From SIAQ01 sp963767835 (GTDB taxonomy: Bacteria; Planctomycetota; Planctomycetia; Gemmatales; Gemmataceae), in the NCBI GenBank assembly GCA_963767835.1, contig CAVYFY010000013.1, forward strand, positions 124,001 through 188,000: a DNA stretch of 64,000 nt, written 5' to 3'. Made by a program: the position numbers and the translations under genes. Shown piece by piece: positions 54,514-62,853 of the stretch (position 1 is the stretch's first letter; every line of letters starts with the position of its first letter). The notes below the pieces were generated by a model. That model was not told the origin of the DNA, made no database searches, and saw only the letters and a program-made list of their open reading frames with translations.

Positions 54514-56288
54514 GTACATGTCCATTGTAGCGGGCGCTGCCGCGGCTATCCGGGGTTGGGCTGGGGTGCGGCCCGCGCGGCTTGAAACGCCTGCCATTGC
54601 TCGGCGAACAAGCTGACGCCTTTCTCCATCCAACGCGTTGCCTCCGCCAATACCGTTGTCAGGCAGAATTTCTCCAAGTTCACCCGCAGCGATTCGAGTA
54701 CGCTCACGATCACGCTGCGGCGATGGGCTCCGTTCGCCGTCTTGTTGGTCCGGTTCGCCTTGCGGTCTTGGGCCGAACCGCGCAAATTACGCTCCGAGAG
54801 ATTGTTCGTCGCCTCCACCTCCGGCTCCAGGACGAACGTGAACAGTTCCTCGGCCAGCAACAAGCGTTGTATCTCTTCCACCAAGTTCGCAAACTCGCGC
54901 TCGTGCGGCGTCATCTGGGGCGTCGTCGTTTCCCGGCGGCGCACGCACACATCCAGCAGCCGACTCGACAGATCATCGACGCGCTGCCGGCGACCCACTT
55001 CGCCCAGGCGGCCGTCGGCGGCGGCGCTTTTACCGTCGCGATAAATCTGCAGAACCTCGTCCAGGAAACACTGGTATTTTTTCTTATGGGGGTACAAAAG
55101 CGCCAGTTTGATCGCCTTGCGCAACAGATGCGCCCAACATTTCTGCCCCTGCGTGAAGCGGTTTTCATACACCGCCGCATCATCGCTCACGCCGATGCCG
55201 TCGAATAGGTCCGGCGGCAACATTTGGTCCAACGTGGCATCGTCCTTGTGGCAGCCAAACAAAAACACCCGCTGCAACTGCGATGCGAATGCCCATAGGG
55301 AACATTTCTCATTGCCGACTTTCCAGCCCGTTTCATCCATGTACACGATGGCCGCGTGCGCCAACAACTCACAGAGCGTATCGAACTCTTCATCCCAGTG
55401 CGTCGCCAACTGCCGGAGCAAGGCGTCGGCTTGCGATTTGCTCAAGGGCAACTGGCAGAAGAATCCCATCACCGCGCACGCCTTGTCGAGCGACATGCCG
55501 ATGAGGTAAACCAGGAACGCCAGCACCACCAAGATCTCGATGCCGTACTCGCAGCGTGGCGTGACGCCGGGAATGCGTGGCTCTTTGCCGTCAGGGCCGG
55601 CGTGGATGCGGTAGCCGACGCGAATGGCCTTGCCGTCTTCAATGCGCCAGACCGCGCGTTCGCGCACGAGCTGACACTGACGTTTGGCCACGCCATCGGG
55701 AAAAATATCTACTTGGCGTTCGGCAGCGGCGAACTTCACTTCGGTCGGCTGTCGGCCGGGCGATTTCTTCTTGCGGCGCCGCCGCGGTTGCCGGCGTTTG
55801 TTTTCGGCGTCGATACTGTACGAAGCGTTGGGCGTGGCGGCATTGGCGCCGGACGCTGGGTTGTCGCGTGCCGCTGCGGGCTCGTACTGCGCCAGCCGTT
55901 GCTTGAGGCGTTGATTGTCCGCTTGCAAACGCTGGATGGAATGGCGTTGCCGATCGATGATGTCGAGCAACCCTTCGACGGAGACTTTTCCGCTGAGTGC
56001 GTCGCGTCGCAGTTGCTGAGGATCGAGGACAAGAGGAACATCCATGTGCACCACCAGGCCCGCGTGCCGCAGGGCTGACGAGGGAATTTGTGGAAAGGCC
56101 GCGAGCCCCATCGCTCCGTTGCGGAGCGGATCACGTGAAGTCAATCTGGAACGATGGGGCCGTGTCGAAGATGCGTCATCAAGGTGCGTGTCATCGGGAT
56201 TCGAGGTGCGTCATCGCGGTGCACTTTCATCATACGGAGCAGGTCAAGGGGTCTCCGCAAAAAAGGCGTCGCTACAATGGACACGTAC
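54514..56288 (-). mobile_element. IS66-family insertion sequence (single-gene type)
   Basis: Inverted ends gtacatgtccattgtagcg (54514) and gtacgtgtccattgtagcg (complement, ending 56288), total 1,775 bases. It is flanked by tatttgcgt on both sides (54505-54513 and 56289-56297), nine identical bases where IS66 usually makes eight, so one may be chance. The accessory genes tnpA and tnpB of classical IS66 are absent; only tnpC is present. Confidence 0.88.
54546..56045 (-). CDS. tnpC: IS66 family transposase (TnpC)
   Basis: A 499-aa protein with an intact frame. The N-terminal leucine-zipper region IIDRQRHSIQRLQADNQRLK, a basic linker (RRQPRRRRKKKSPGRQPTEV) and the IS66 zinc-finger-like part are followed by the DDE core: VYMDETGWKVGNEKCS (first Asp), DGIGVSDDAAVYENRF with QKCWAHLLRKA (second), and EATNNLSERNLRGSAQDRK (Glu). 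I chose ATG 56045 (MDVPLVLDPQQLRRDAL); the frame upstream runs over the element's leader. Ends and gene are complete, so it may be active. Confidence 0.9.
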   Translation of the reverse strand: MDVPLVLDPQQLRRDALSGKVSVEGLLDIIDRQRHSIQRLQADNQRLKQRLAQYEPAAARDNPASGANAATPNASYSIDAENKRRQPRRRRKKKSPGRQPTEVKFAAAERQVDIFPDGVAKRQCQLVRERAVWRIEDGKAIRVGYRIHAGPDGKEPRIPGVTPRCEYGIEILVVLAFLVYLIGMSLDKACAVMGFFCQLPLSKSQADALLRQLATHWDEEFDTLCELLAHAAIVYMDETGWKVGNEKCSLWAFASQLQRVFLFGCHKDDATLDQMLPPDLFDGIGVSDDAAVYENRFTQGQKCWAHLLRKAIKLALLYPHKKKYQCFLDEVLQIYRDGKSAAADGRLGEVGRRQRVDDLSSRLLDVCVRRRETTTPQMTPHEREFANLVEEIQRLLLAEELFTFVLEPEVEATNNLSERNLRGSAQDRKANRTNKTANGAHRRSVIVSVLESLRVNLEKFCLTTVLAEATRWMEKGVSLFAEQWQAFQAARAAPQPNPG

Positions 56289-57467
56289 TATTTGCGTCGG
56301 CTCGCGGAGTTGGACATCACCGGCCGGCACGTGGGCCGCTTGACCGAGAAGATCGGCGCGGAGTTGGCACGCCAACGAGACGAAGAGGTCGCGCTCTATC
56401 GCCGCCGCGAGTTGCCCGCGGCGGTCGAGGTAACGCCGGCCGCCGTGGTGGTGGAAGTCGATGGTGGCCGCGTGCAGACGCGCACGCCCGCGCAGGGGTT
56501 TGGCGTTCACGATCCGCATTGGCGTGAAGACAAAGCCGCCTGCTTGTGCACGCTGCACAGCACGGAGTGCGCGACTGATCCGCACCCGGAAGTGCCGCGT
56601 TGTTACCTCAATCGCGACTATGTGCGCACGCTGGTGGATGAAATGCACACGCAGCGGGGAGGCGTGAAAAACCGGGGAAAACCCGCAAAAAACGCCGACC
56701 CGCCGCCAAGCGTGGACGAAACCACGCCGCCTGGCAAGACGCCGCGCTGGCAGCCGGAACGTCTGGTGCGCACGGTGGTGGCGACGCTGGAAGACAGCGA
56801 TGCCTTTGGTCCGATGGTGGCGGCCGAAGCGCAGCGGCGCAATTTCTTCGCGAGTCCGCGTGCGGCCTTCGTGGGCGATGGTCAAGCCTACAACTGGACC
56901 ATTCACCGCACGTGGTTTCCGAACTTCACCGACATCGTTGACTTTGTGCATGGCACCAGTTACGTGTATCAAGCCGCGCGGGCGAGCGTGGCTCCGGGCG
57001 AAGACAGTTGGCCGACGTATGTGCGTTGGATCACGGCCGTGTGGCAAGGACAGGTGGCGAACGTGCTGGCGGACCTGCGTGTTTTGGTGGGGCCGTCGTC
57101 AGCGATCCAAGACCCGGCTCGGTTAGCGGCGTTGCAAGAATCGTTGACCTACTTGCAAAACAACGAAAGCCGCATGGACTATCCGCGTTATCGTCGGCTG
57201 GGATTGCCGATCGTCTCGGCGCTGGTGGAATCGCTGGTAAAGGAAATCAACTGGCGTGTAAAAGGAACGGAGAAGCTCTGGAACGACCCGGCAGGCGCCG
57301 AAGCGATCCTGCAAGTGCGAGCGGCGTTGTTGTCCGAGGACGATCGCCTGACAAACTACCTCGCAAATCGCGTCGGCAAACCCTACCGCCGGGAACGTGC
57401 GCGAGCGGCGTGAGATAGCGAAGACCTACAATGGCGGTCCTGCACCCCCGCTTACTTCGTGCGCGGC

Positions 57468-58595
57468 TCATTGACGGATCTGTTTCAACGCCTTACCAGC
57501 GGCTTCACGGATGGTGGCGCGGGGATCCTGGGCGGCGATGGTCGTAAGCGGCTCGACGGCGCTCTTGGCGAGCGGGCCCAATTCGCCCAACTCCTGGATG
57601 GCGGCAATGCGATTCTCCGTTGATTCGTCTACCCGAGCAGCGGTGATCAAGGCCGTCACGGCTTCGGGATTCGTTTTGCCGAGCGGGCCGGCCAGACGGA
57701 TCAGGTGATTGCGGATGCTGCTATTCTCCTTTTTATCGGCCATGCGTTCCTTGATGGTCGGCCAGGCCGATTTCGCGTTTTCCTTGAGGGAGCCGAGGGC
57801 GACGGCAGCGGATTTGCGCAGCTCGAGATTCTTTTCGTTCAGGCCCTTGGCGAGCAGGTCGGCGGCGGAACTGCTGCCGGAGCGTCCAAGGCCCTCAATG
57901 GCGATGTCGCGCAGGCCGGCGGCATTATCGGTATTGCCGGCGAGATCAAGCAGGAGCGGCAAAGTTTGCGGATCATCTTTGGCGTGCCGGCCGAGGATGT
58001 GGACGGCTGCGATACGGACCTGGAGTTCCTCCTTGGGATTCTTGGCGGCCGCGAAAAGAGCCGGGAACGCGGGTTTGGCGTGCTCGCCCATGTTGCGCAG
58101 GGCGGCGGCGACCGCGATGCGCGTGCCGGCGTGTGAATCCTTGAGGGCGTCGGCGAGGTCGGCGGCGTAAAGCTGGGCCTGGCCAACATATTTGTCGCTG
58201 CCGATCCAGGTGGCGGCTGTCTCGCGCACCTTGTCCGACTTGTCGGTTTTCAGGACAGCGATGAGCGTCTTCGCCCCTTTCTTGAAGTCGTTGGGCCCGA
58301 TCGTGCCGATCAAGGCGACCGCCACGCGCCGAACCTCCGGGCTCTTGTCGTTTTCGACGCAATCGATCACCGCGCTGGCCCCGGAGCGATACGCCTCCCC
58401 GGTGACGTCCAAGGCGCGCAAGGCGGCGATACGGTAGTTCTCCTTCTCATGCGTTTGCAGAATTTTGATCCATTCGCCAATCGTCTTGTCGAGAACCGTC
58501 TTTTCCGCCTCCTTTTTCTCTTTGTCCCCTTGAGCGAAGCCGCCGAGGGGAAAGAGCAATGCCAACGCAATGGCCGACGAGGAAACGCGACGCAT
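57468..58595 (-). CDS. Secreted HEAT-repeat protein
   Basis: A 375-aa exported protein: signal peptide MRRVSSSAIALALLFPLGGF, then about eight HEAT/PBS-type helical repeats (IAALRALDVTGEAYRSGASA, VRRVAVALIGTIG, TRIAVAAALRNMGEHAKPAF, LRKSAAVALGSLKENAKSAW, IREAAGKALKQIRQ). These give a curved scaffold that binds partner proteins; the partner is unknown. It is divergent from the next gene and ends 19 bases beyond the right end of the second ISKra4-like element, so the insertion did not touch it. Confidence 0.8.
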   Translation of the reverse strand: MRRVSSSAIALALLFPLGGFAQGDKEKKEAEKTVLDKTIGEWIKILQTHEKENYRIAALRALDVTGEAYRSGASAVIDCVENDKSPEVRRVAVALIGTIGPNDFKKGAKTLIAVLKTDKSDKVRETAATWIGSDKYVGQAQLYAADLADALKDSHAGTRIAVAAALRNMGEHAKPAFPALFAAAKNPKEELQVRIAAVHILGRHAKDDPQTLPLLLDLAGNTDNAAGLRDIAIEGLGRSGSSSAADLLAKGLNEKNLELRKSAAVALGSLKENAKSAWPTIKERMADKKENSSIRNHLIRLAGPLGKTNPEAVTALITAARVDESTENRIAAIQELGELGPLAKSAVEPLTTIAAQDPRATIREAAGKALKQIRQ

Positions 58596-58785
58596 GGAAG
58601 TGATCTCCGGTAAGTTGCACGACAGGGTGCATCATATGAGAAAGGACGGTTAAACGCAAATGTTCCAACCGAATCACCGCCAAGCCGCCATCTCTGGAAA
58701 ATTGCACTGGCCTTTCGCCGCGGCGGCAGGCACAATAACCTTGGTAACGCTCCCGTCGGTTTCCGTCAGTCTCCTGGAGAAGATC

Positions 58786-59607
58786 ATGAATCGTCTGCTT
58801 GTCGCCGCCGTTCTCGCTATCGGCTTGCAGCCCGGCTTGTGCACGGCCGTTGAAATCAGCAACATCCGCGCGCGTTACGGGCCGTATGGGGCCGTCCGTC
58901 CCACCGATTTGAAGTGCCTGCCCAAGGACGTCATCGTTATCACCTACGATATTTCCGGCTTGACCGTGGACCCCAAGTCCGGGAAGGCGAATTACACCAC
59001 GACGCTCGAGTTGATCGACGAAAAGGACAAGGACGGCAAGGCGAAGGTGCTCTTCAAGAAGGACACGGACAATGAGCCGGTCCTGCAATTGGGCGGCGGC
59101 AAGATGCCAGGCGACCTCTTCGTGCAAGTTGGAGAAAAGCAGACGCCTGGGAAATATATCATCCGCTTGAAGCTCGTTGACAAGCTCGACAAGAACAAAG
59201 GGAACGGCAAGTCATTCGATTATCCCTACGAGGTGCTGCCCGAGAAGTTCGGTATGGTCGGCGTGTCAGCGCCTGCCATCGTTGCGCCGGGCGTGCCCTA
59301 TGCCGCGGAGTTCTTTCTCGTCAATTTCATGCTCGACAAGAAGGGCGATCCCAAGGGGGAAGTCGTCATTCGCGTTCTGGACGAGAAGGGCAAGGAGGTG
59401 GATTCCGTCAAGCACGTCCTGCCAATCGACCTGCCCGCGGGGGCCAATCTCGCCAATGCCAATATTGTCCCATTCCGACACCCCATTTATCCGAATCGGC
59501 CCGGACGCTTCACCGTCGAGATCACCGCCGAAGATAGGCTCGGCAAGAGCAAGGTTCAGTTGAGTTACCCGTTCACTGTGATCGACATCAACGCCTTAGG
59601 AAAATAA
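58786..59607 (+). CDS. Secreted beta-rich hypothetical protein
   Basis: A 273-aa protein with a signal peptide (MNRLLVAAVLAIGLQPGLC). The rest reads as two beta-sandwich-like domains (YTTTLELIDEKDKDGKAKVL to YIIRLKLVDKLDKNKG; VAPGVPYAAEFFLVNFMLDK to RFTVEITAEDRLGKSKVQLS), like many planctomycete exported proteins of unknown function. ggagaag precedes ATG 58786. A long inverted repeat (59635-59781) follows. Confidence 0.65.
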   Translation: MNRLLVAAVLAIGLQPGLCTAVEISNIRARYGPYGAVRPTDLKCLPKDVIVITYDISGLTVDPKSGKANYTTTLELIDEKDKDGKAKVLFKKDTDNEPVLQLGGGKMPGDLFVQVGEKQTPGKYIIRLKLVDKLDKNKGNGKSFDYPYEVLPEKFGMVGVSAPAIVAPGVPYAAEFFLVNFMLDKKGDPKGEVVIRVLDEKGKEVDSVKHVLPIDLPAGANLANANIVPFRHPIYPNRPGRFTVEITAEDRLGKSKVQLSYPFTVIDINALGK

Positions 59608-59634
59608 TTATCCGGGTCATTCCGCAGAGTTTGG

Positions 59635-59781
59635 TCGTGGCCGGGGTCGGTACTCGTCGGTACTCCGACCCCGGAATCAGCGAGAGGGCACATGCGCCGG
59701 GGTCGGAGCAGCGACCTGGATATAACCGAGCGGCAAATTCTTCGGGGTCGGAGTACCGACGAGTACCGACCCCGGCCACGA
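59635..59781. repeat. 38-bp perfect inverted repeat with nested copies
   Basis: Arms 59635-59672 and 59744-59781 are exact reverse complements (38 bases; tcgtggccggggtcggtact and so on) around a 71-base loop. The loop contains another ccggggtcgg, and each arm carries a direct repeat of cggtactc. It fills the gap between the secreted protein gene and the TPR/YggX gene and could form a very stable cruciform or transcript hairpin. Confidence 0.8.
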
Positions 59782-59830
59782 TCACGACGATCACGCCTGG
59801 AGAATAAACAACGGGAAAGCGAGGCAATCG

Positions 59831-60439
59831 ATGAATGCACTGCAAGAACGGATCGCACAGTTCCGCAAGATGGCCGCGGATGATCCCGAAAACGAGCTGG
59901 GGCATTTTCGGCTCGGCCAGCTTTTGCTGGAAGACGGGCAATACGAAGATGCCGCCAGGTCCTTCCGCCGCACGCTCGAGTTAAGCCCGCAGTTTTCCAA
60001 GGTATTTCAGCTCCTGGGAACCTGCCTGATGAAGCTGGGCCGCAACCCGGAAGCGATCGGCGTGCTGCGCGAGGGGTTCGAGCTGGCCGACCAGCGCGGC
60101 GACAACATTCCGCGCGACGAGATGGCGAAGCTGCTGGTTCAATTGGGTGTGCCGGCGCCGGTGCCGCAAAAGGTGAATCAGCCCGCTGCGGGCGGAACCG
60201 GTTTCAAATGCCAGCGGCCCGGATGCCATGCCGGCACCATGGCCCGCCAACTTCCCAAGCCTCCCATGAGCGACGAACTGGGCCAAAAAATCTATAACCA
60301 GGTGTGCGCCGATTGCTGGAACTATTGGCTCCGCGATCTGAGCATCAAGGTCATCAACGAAATGCGGCTTGATCTCAGCACCGAGCAAGGCTGCGAGATG
60401 TACGATCAAGTCATGCGCGAAACGCTGGGGCTGACATGA
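59831..60439 (+). CDS. TPR protein fused to a YggX-like (Fe(II)-trafficking) domain
   Basis: A 202-aa protein in two parts. Residues 1-105 are tetratricopeptide repeats (GHFRLGQLLLEDGQYEDAAR, FQLLGTCLMKLGRNPEAIG). Residues 125-202 resemble YggX, the small iron-trafficking/oxidative protection protein: PMSDELGQKIYNQVCADCWN and YWLRDLSIKVINEMRLDLST then MYDQVMRETLG. Unlike E. coli YggX it has a four-Cys set, C127-x4-C132 and C159-x2-C162, which could bind iron, zinc or a cluster. It overlaps the next gene by four bases (ATGA). It is probably cytoplasmic and linked to iron handling. Confidence 0.75.
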   Translation: MNALQERIAQFRKMAADDPENELGHFRLGQLLLEDGQYEDAARSFRRTLELSPQFSKVFQLLGTCLMKLGRNPEAIGVLREGFELADQRGDNIPRDEMAKLLVQLGVPAPVPQKVNQPAAGGTGFKCQRPGCHAGTMARQLPKPPMSDELGQKIYNQVCADCWNYWLRDLSIKVINEMRLDLSTEQGCEMYDQVMRETLGLT

Positions 60440-61128
60440 GCACGCAAATCATGACCCAAAATGAACGCAGCGATTCGGCGGGATCTGTCCCGGATCAATT
60501 CATCGTCAGCCACGGCAAGAGCGGCGTCCTGGGCGTGTTCACCGCTGCCGAAGCCATGCCCTTGCGGCGCGGCCAGCGCGTCATTGTGCAGACTGGCCGC
60601 GGCATCGAAATCGGCACGGTGCTCAGCCCCGCGACGCTTCGGCAGGCGCGCCTGCTTGGCGCCGTTTCCAGTGGTCAGTTGCTGCGGCTCGCCAACGACG
60701 CCGATGAAGCGCGCCGCGGTGGCCTCGCCTTGCTCGAACAACAGCTCTTCGACGCCGCCCGAGCCCATGCCCAAAGCGCCTCTCTGGGCCTGGAGATTCT
60801 CGATGTCGATCTTCTCTTCGACGGCCAGCAAGCCGTCGTGCAATTCGTCGGCAGCGACGCCGATACCGAGAACCTCGCCCATGCTTTGGAAGAGCGATTC
60901 ACCTTGACCGTCCGCCTGGAAAATCTGGCAACGCCGGCCGCTCCCCAGGAACACGACCACGGCGGTTGCGACAAGCCCGATTGTGGCAAAACGGCCGGCG
61001 GCGGCTGCACGACTTGCAGCAGCGGCGGCGGTTGCTCCTCATGCGGCTCCAGCAAAGTCGATCTGCGCCCCTACTTCAGCCACCTGCGCGACAAAATGGA
61101 AGCCAAGGGCCGCATTTCCCTTGCTTGA
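60436..61128 (+). CDS. PSP1/RicT-like protein with Cys-rich tail
   Basis: A 230-aa protein. The PSP1 C-terminal domain is shown by RRGQRVIVQTGRGIEIGTVL and the long helix-strand part to VVQFVGSDADTENLAHALEE. In Bacillus the relative RicT (YaaT) acts in a RicA-RicF-RicT complex that carries [4Fe-4S] clusters and controls mRNA maturation and development. Here the C-terminus holds six Cys: C178-x4-C183, C191-x2-C194, C200-x2-C203, in a His/Gly/Ser-rich tail (HDHGGCDKPDCGK). Start ATG 60436 overlaps the YggX-like gene, so the two are translationally coupled. Confidence 0.75.
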   Translation: MSTQIMTQNERSDSAGSVPDQFIVSHGKSGVLGVFTAAEAMPLRRGQRVIVQTGRGIEIGTVLSPATLRQARLLGAVSSGQLLRLANDADEARRGGLALLEQQLFDAARAHAQSASLGLEILDVDLLFDGQQAVVQFVGSDADTENLAHALEERFTLTVRLENLATPAAPQEHDHGGCDKPDCGKTAGGGCTTCSSGGGCSSCGSSKVDLRPYFSHLRDKMEAKGRISLA

Positions 61129-61251
61129 TCGGCCCTCATCAACTTTTAATCCATTTCCTGGTTGAAACCGATACCTGCGGGGTTAAATCACTAGAGTCTG
61201 CTCGCAGCGTGCGGGCAGAATGGTTTTAGAATCGCTTCAGGAGTGCGTGCA

Positions 61252-61626
61252 ATGTTTCGCAAGCTGGTTGGTGCAATGATTGTGATGACCGCCGCTATCG
61301 GATTCGCGTTGGCCGACGATTTCCAGGCGGTCGTCACCAGCGTGAAAGACGGCAAGGTCACCTATTTCAAGACGAAGAAGGGGAAGAAGGACGGCGACGC
61401 GATCACGATGGAAGTCGCCAAGGACGCCACGTTCGTCAAGGGCAAGAAGGATGCCGACGACAAGAAGAAGACCGTCGATGGCGATGCGATCGAGAACGGC
61501 CTGAAGGCCGACGTCTTCACCAAAGCCAGCGACGACAAGCCCGTTAATGCGCGCATTTTCACCGACGATGACAAGAAAAACATCACGAAGATCCGCGTGG
61601 GCGGCGGCAAGGGCAAAGGCAATTAA
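61252..61626 (+). CDS. Small secreted Lys/Asp-rich protein
   Basis: A 124-aa protein with a signal peptide (MFRKLVGAMIVMTAAIGFAL) and a Lys/Asp-rich mature part (KTKKGKKDGDAITMEVAKDA, KGKKDADDKKKTVDGD), ending VGGGKGKGN. The strand pattern (AVVTSVKDGKVTYFK) suggests a small beta barrel. Similar short proteins occur in many copies in planctomycetes without a known role. aggag precedes ATG 61252, and a terminator follows. Confidence 0.65.
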   Translation: MFRKLVGAMIVMTAAIGFALADDFQAVVTSVKDGKVTYFKTKKGKKDGDAITMEVAKDATFVKGKKDADDKKKTVDGDAIENGLKADVFTKASDDKPVNARIFTDDDKKNITKIRVGGGKGKGN

Positions 61627-61656
61627 CCGAGCGCTGGCAAGTTGCCTCACCTGCAT

Positions 61657-61690
61657 GATCCCACGGGCGCAACCCGTGGGATCGTTTCTT
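61657..61690 (+). terminator. Rho-independent terminator
   Basis: A perfect 11-bp stem, gatcccacggg and cccgtgggatc, around a five-base loop (61657-61683) is followed by gtttctt. It lies 30 bases after the small secreted protein gene and faces the end of the convergent PPK2 gene, which it may also serve. Confidence 0.75.
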
Positions 61691-61702
61691 GCGCGAAGGC
61701 GC

Positions 61703-62599
61703 CTACGCTTCCTTCTCGAGTTGTTTCTTCGCGGCGGCGATCTGTTGCTTTTTCGCCGCGGACACTTCTGGATACTTCAAATCGAGCCGCTCAATTGTCC
61801 GCGTCAGCACATGCGCCACCATCGCCCGGCTCACCCACTTGTGATCGGCGGGGACGACGTGCCACGGCGCCCAGCTCGTGCTGGTTTCGCTCAAGCACGT
61901 CTCATAGGCGTCCATGTAATCGTCCCAGAAGCCGCGCTCCTTGAGGTCGGCATCGGAGAATTTCCAGTGCTTGGTCGGATCACTCAGCCGGTCGAGGAAT
62001 CGCTTGCGCTGCTCGTCCTTGGAGAGGTTCAGAAAGAACTTGAGGATGACGGTGCCGTTCTGCGTCAGGTGGTGTTCAAAGGCGTTGATGTCGTCGTAGC
62101 GATTGCGCCAGGTGTCCTTGGTGGATTCCACGCCGGGGATGCGCTGGTTGGCGAGGATGGCAGGATGCACCTTCACGACCAGCACCTCCTCATAGTACGA
62201 CCGGTTGAAGATGCCGATCCGGCCGCGCTCGGGCAGCGCCTTGGCGTAACGCCACATGAAATTGTGGTTGAGCTCCTCGGCCGAAGGATGCTTGAAGGAT
62301 ACGACCTGGCAGCCCTGCGGATTGACGCCGGACATGACGTGCTTGATGGTGCCGTCCTTGCCGGCGGCGTCCATCGCCTGAAAGATCAGCAGGATCGCAT
62401 AGGTGTTGGACGCATAAAGGAGATCCTGGGCCTTAGCAAGATCGCTGGTGTCTTCGGATAGAATTTCCTTGGCGAACGCCTTGCGTTCTTTCTTCGGCAC
62501 ATCCTTGTCCCCCGCCCAGGCCGGATCGTGGTCCTTCAGACGGAATTTCTTGCCCGGCTTGACACGGATCAGGTCGAGAATGTCGTCGATGAAGGCCAT
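61703..62599 (-). CDS. ppk2: PPK2-family polyphosphate kinase
   Basis: A 298-aa polyphosphate:nucleotide phosphotransferase. Walker A is FQAMDAAGKDGT (about 73-84), Walker B/lid is IGIFNRSYYEEVLVVKVHP, and KRFLDRLSDPTKHWKFSDAD plus WHVVPADHKWVSRAMVA are class landmarks. A single PPK2 domain suggests use of polyphosphate to phosphorylate a nucleoside mono- or diphosphate. It is convergent with the small secreted protein gene. The REP palindrome at 62646 lies 47 bases upstream of the start and could shape its leader. Confidence 0.9.
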   Translation of the reverse strand: MAFIDDILDLIRVKPGKKFRLKDHDPAWAGDKDVPKKERKAFAKEILSEDTSDLAKAQDLLYASNTYAILLIFQAMDAAGKDGTIKHVMSGVNPQGCQVVSFKHPSAEELNHNFMWRYAKALPERGRIGIFNRSYYEEVLVVKVHPAILANQRIPGVESTKDTWRNRYDDINAFEHHLTQNGTVILKFFLNLSKDEQRKRFLDRLSDPTKHWKFSDADLKERGFWDDYMDAYETCLSETSTSWAPWHVVPADHKWVSRAMVAHVLTRTIERLDLKYPEVSAAKKQQIAAAKKQLEKEA

Positions 62600-62645
62600 G
62601 CGGGAGATCTCGCGCGTGTTGTGGTGCAGAATGGTCTATTGCATG

Positions 62646-62728
62646 GTCGAAGCTCGCTTGGCGGTTTAGCCCACGGAATACTGCCCAACCGCTAATTCCG
62701 TGGGCTAAACCGCCAAGCGAGCTTCGAC
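62646..62728. repeat. REP-type palindrome, 34-bp arms
   Basis: Perfect arms 62646-62679 and 62695-62728 with a 15-base loop. The first part of each arm, gaagctcgcttggcggttt, is the same sequence as the arms at 302-320 next to the RAYT gene; the inner half (agcccacggaat) differs. This is the best example in the window of a dispersed copy of the RAYT-linked palindrome. Confidence 0.8.
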
Positions 62729-62853
62729 TTTGCAACATCCACTTGGTGACGGCCTTCCTGCGGGCCGCCAGTGTCCATATTATAATAAGGTGACGAATTT
62801 CCACGGGGATAATACGTCCGCGTCTGGAAAAACTGAATCGAAGGGGGGCTTCC

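Larger units (their letters stand above)
54043..57413 (+). pseudogene. ISKra4-like transposase split by an IS66 insertion
   Basis: N-terminal part: MASWSISDDKQKELLELAQA, a zinc-ribbon-like IACPACQAPCPVKREP and GECSSCRRAFFP, then LELGLDNHSYTPTVLANIVF up to AYLR at 54513. The rest starts at 56298 with RLAELDITGRHVGRLTEKIG and runs through VVVEVDGGRVQTR, AFVGDGQAYNWTIH and YPRYRRLGLPIVSALVESLV. With the IS66 and one duplication copy removed, GKGEAYLR-RLAELDITG joins in frame. There are two further one-base slips near 54205 and 54400. It differs clearly from the first ISKra4 transposase. Confidence 0.8.
53946..57449 (+). mobile_element. Second ISKra4-like element, interrupted by IS66
   Basis: The left end ggggtgcaggaccgtctttg (53946) pairs with the right end, whose complement is ggggtgcaggaccgccattg (ending 57449). 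It is about 1.73 kb without the nested IS66. No clear target duplication was found (cgct on both sides only). The left end begins 27 bases after the duplication of the first ISKra4 element, so two related elements lie side by side. Its transposase is split by IS66 and by two frame slips, so it is dead. Confidence 0.75.
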
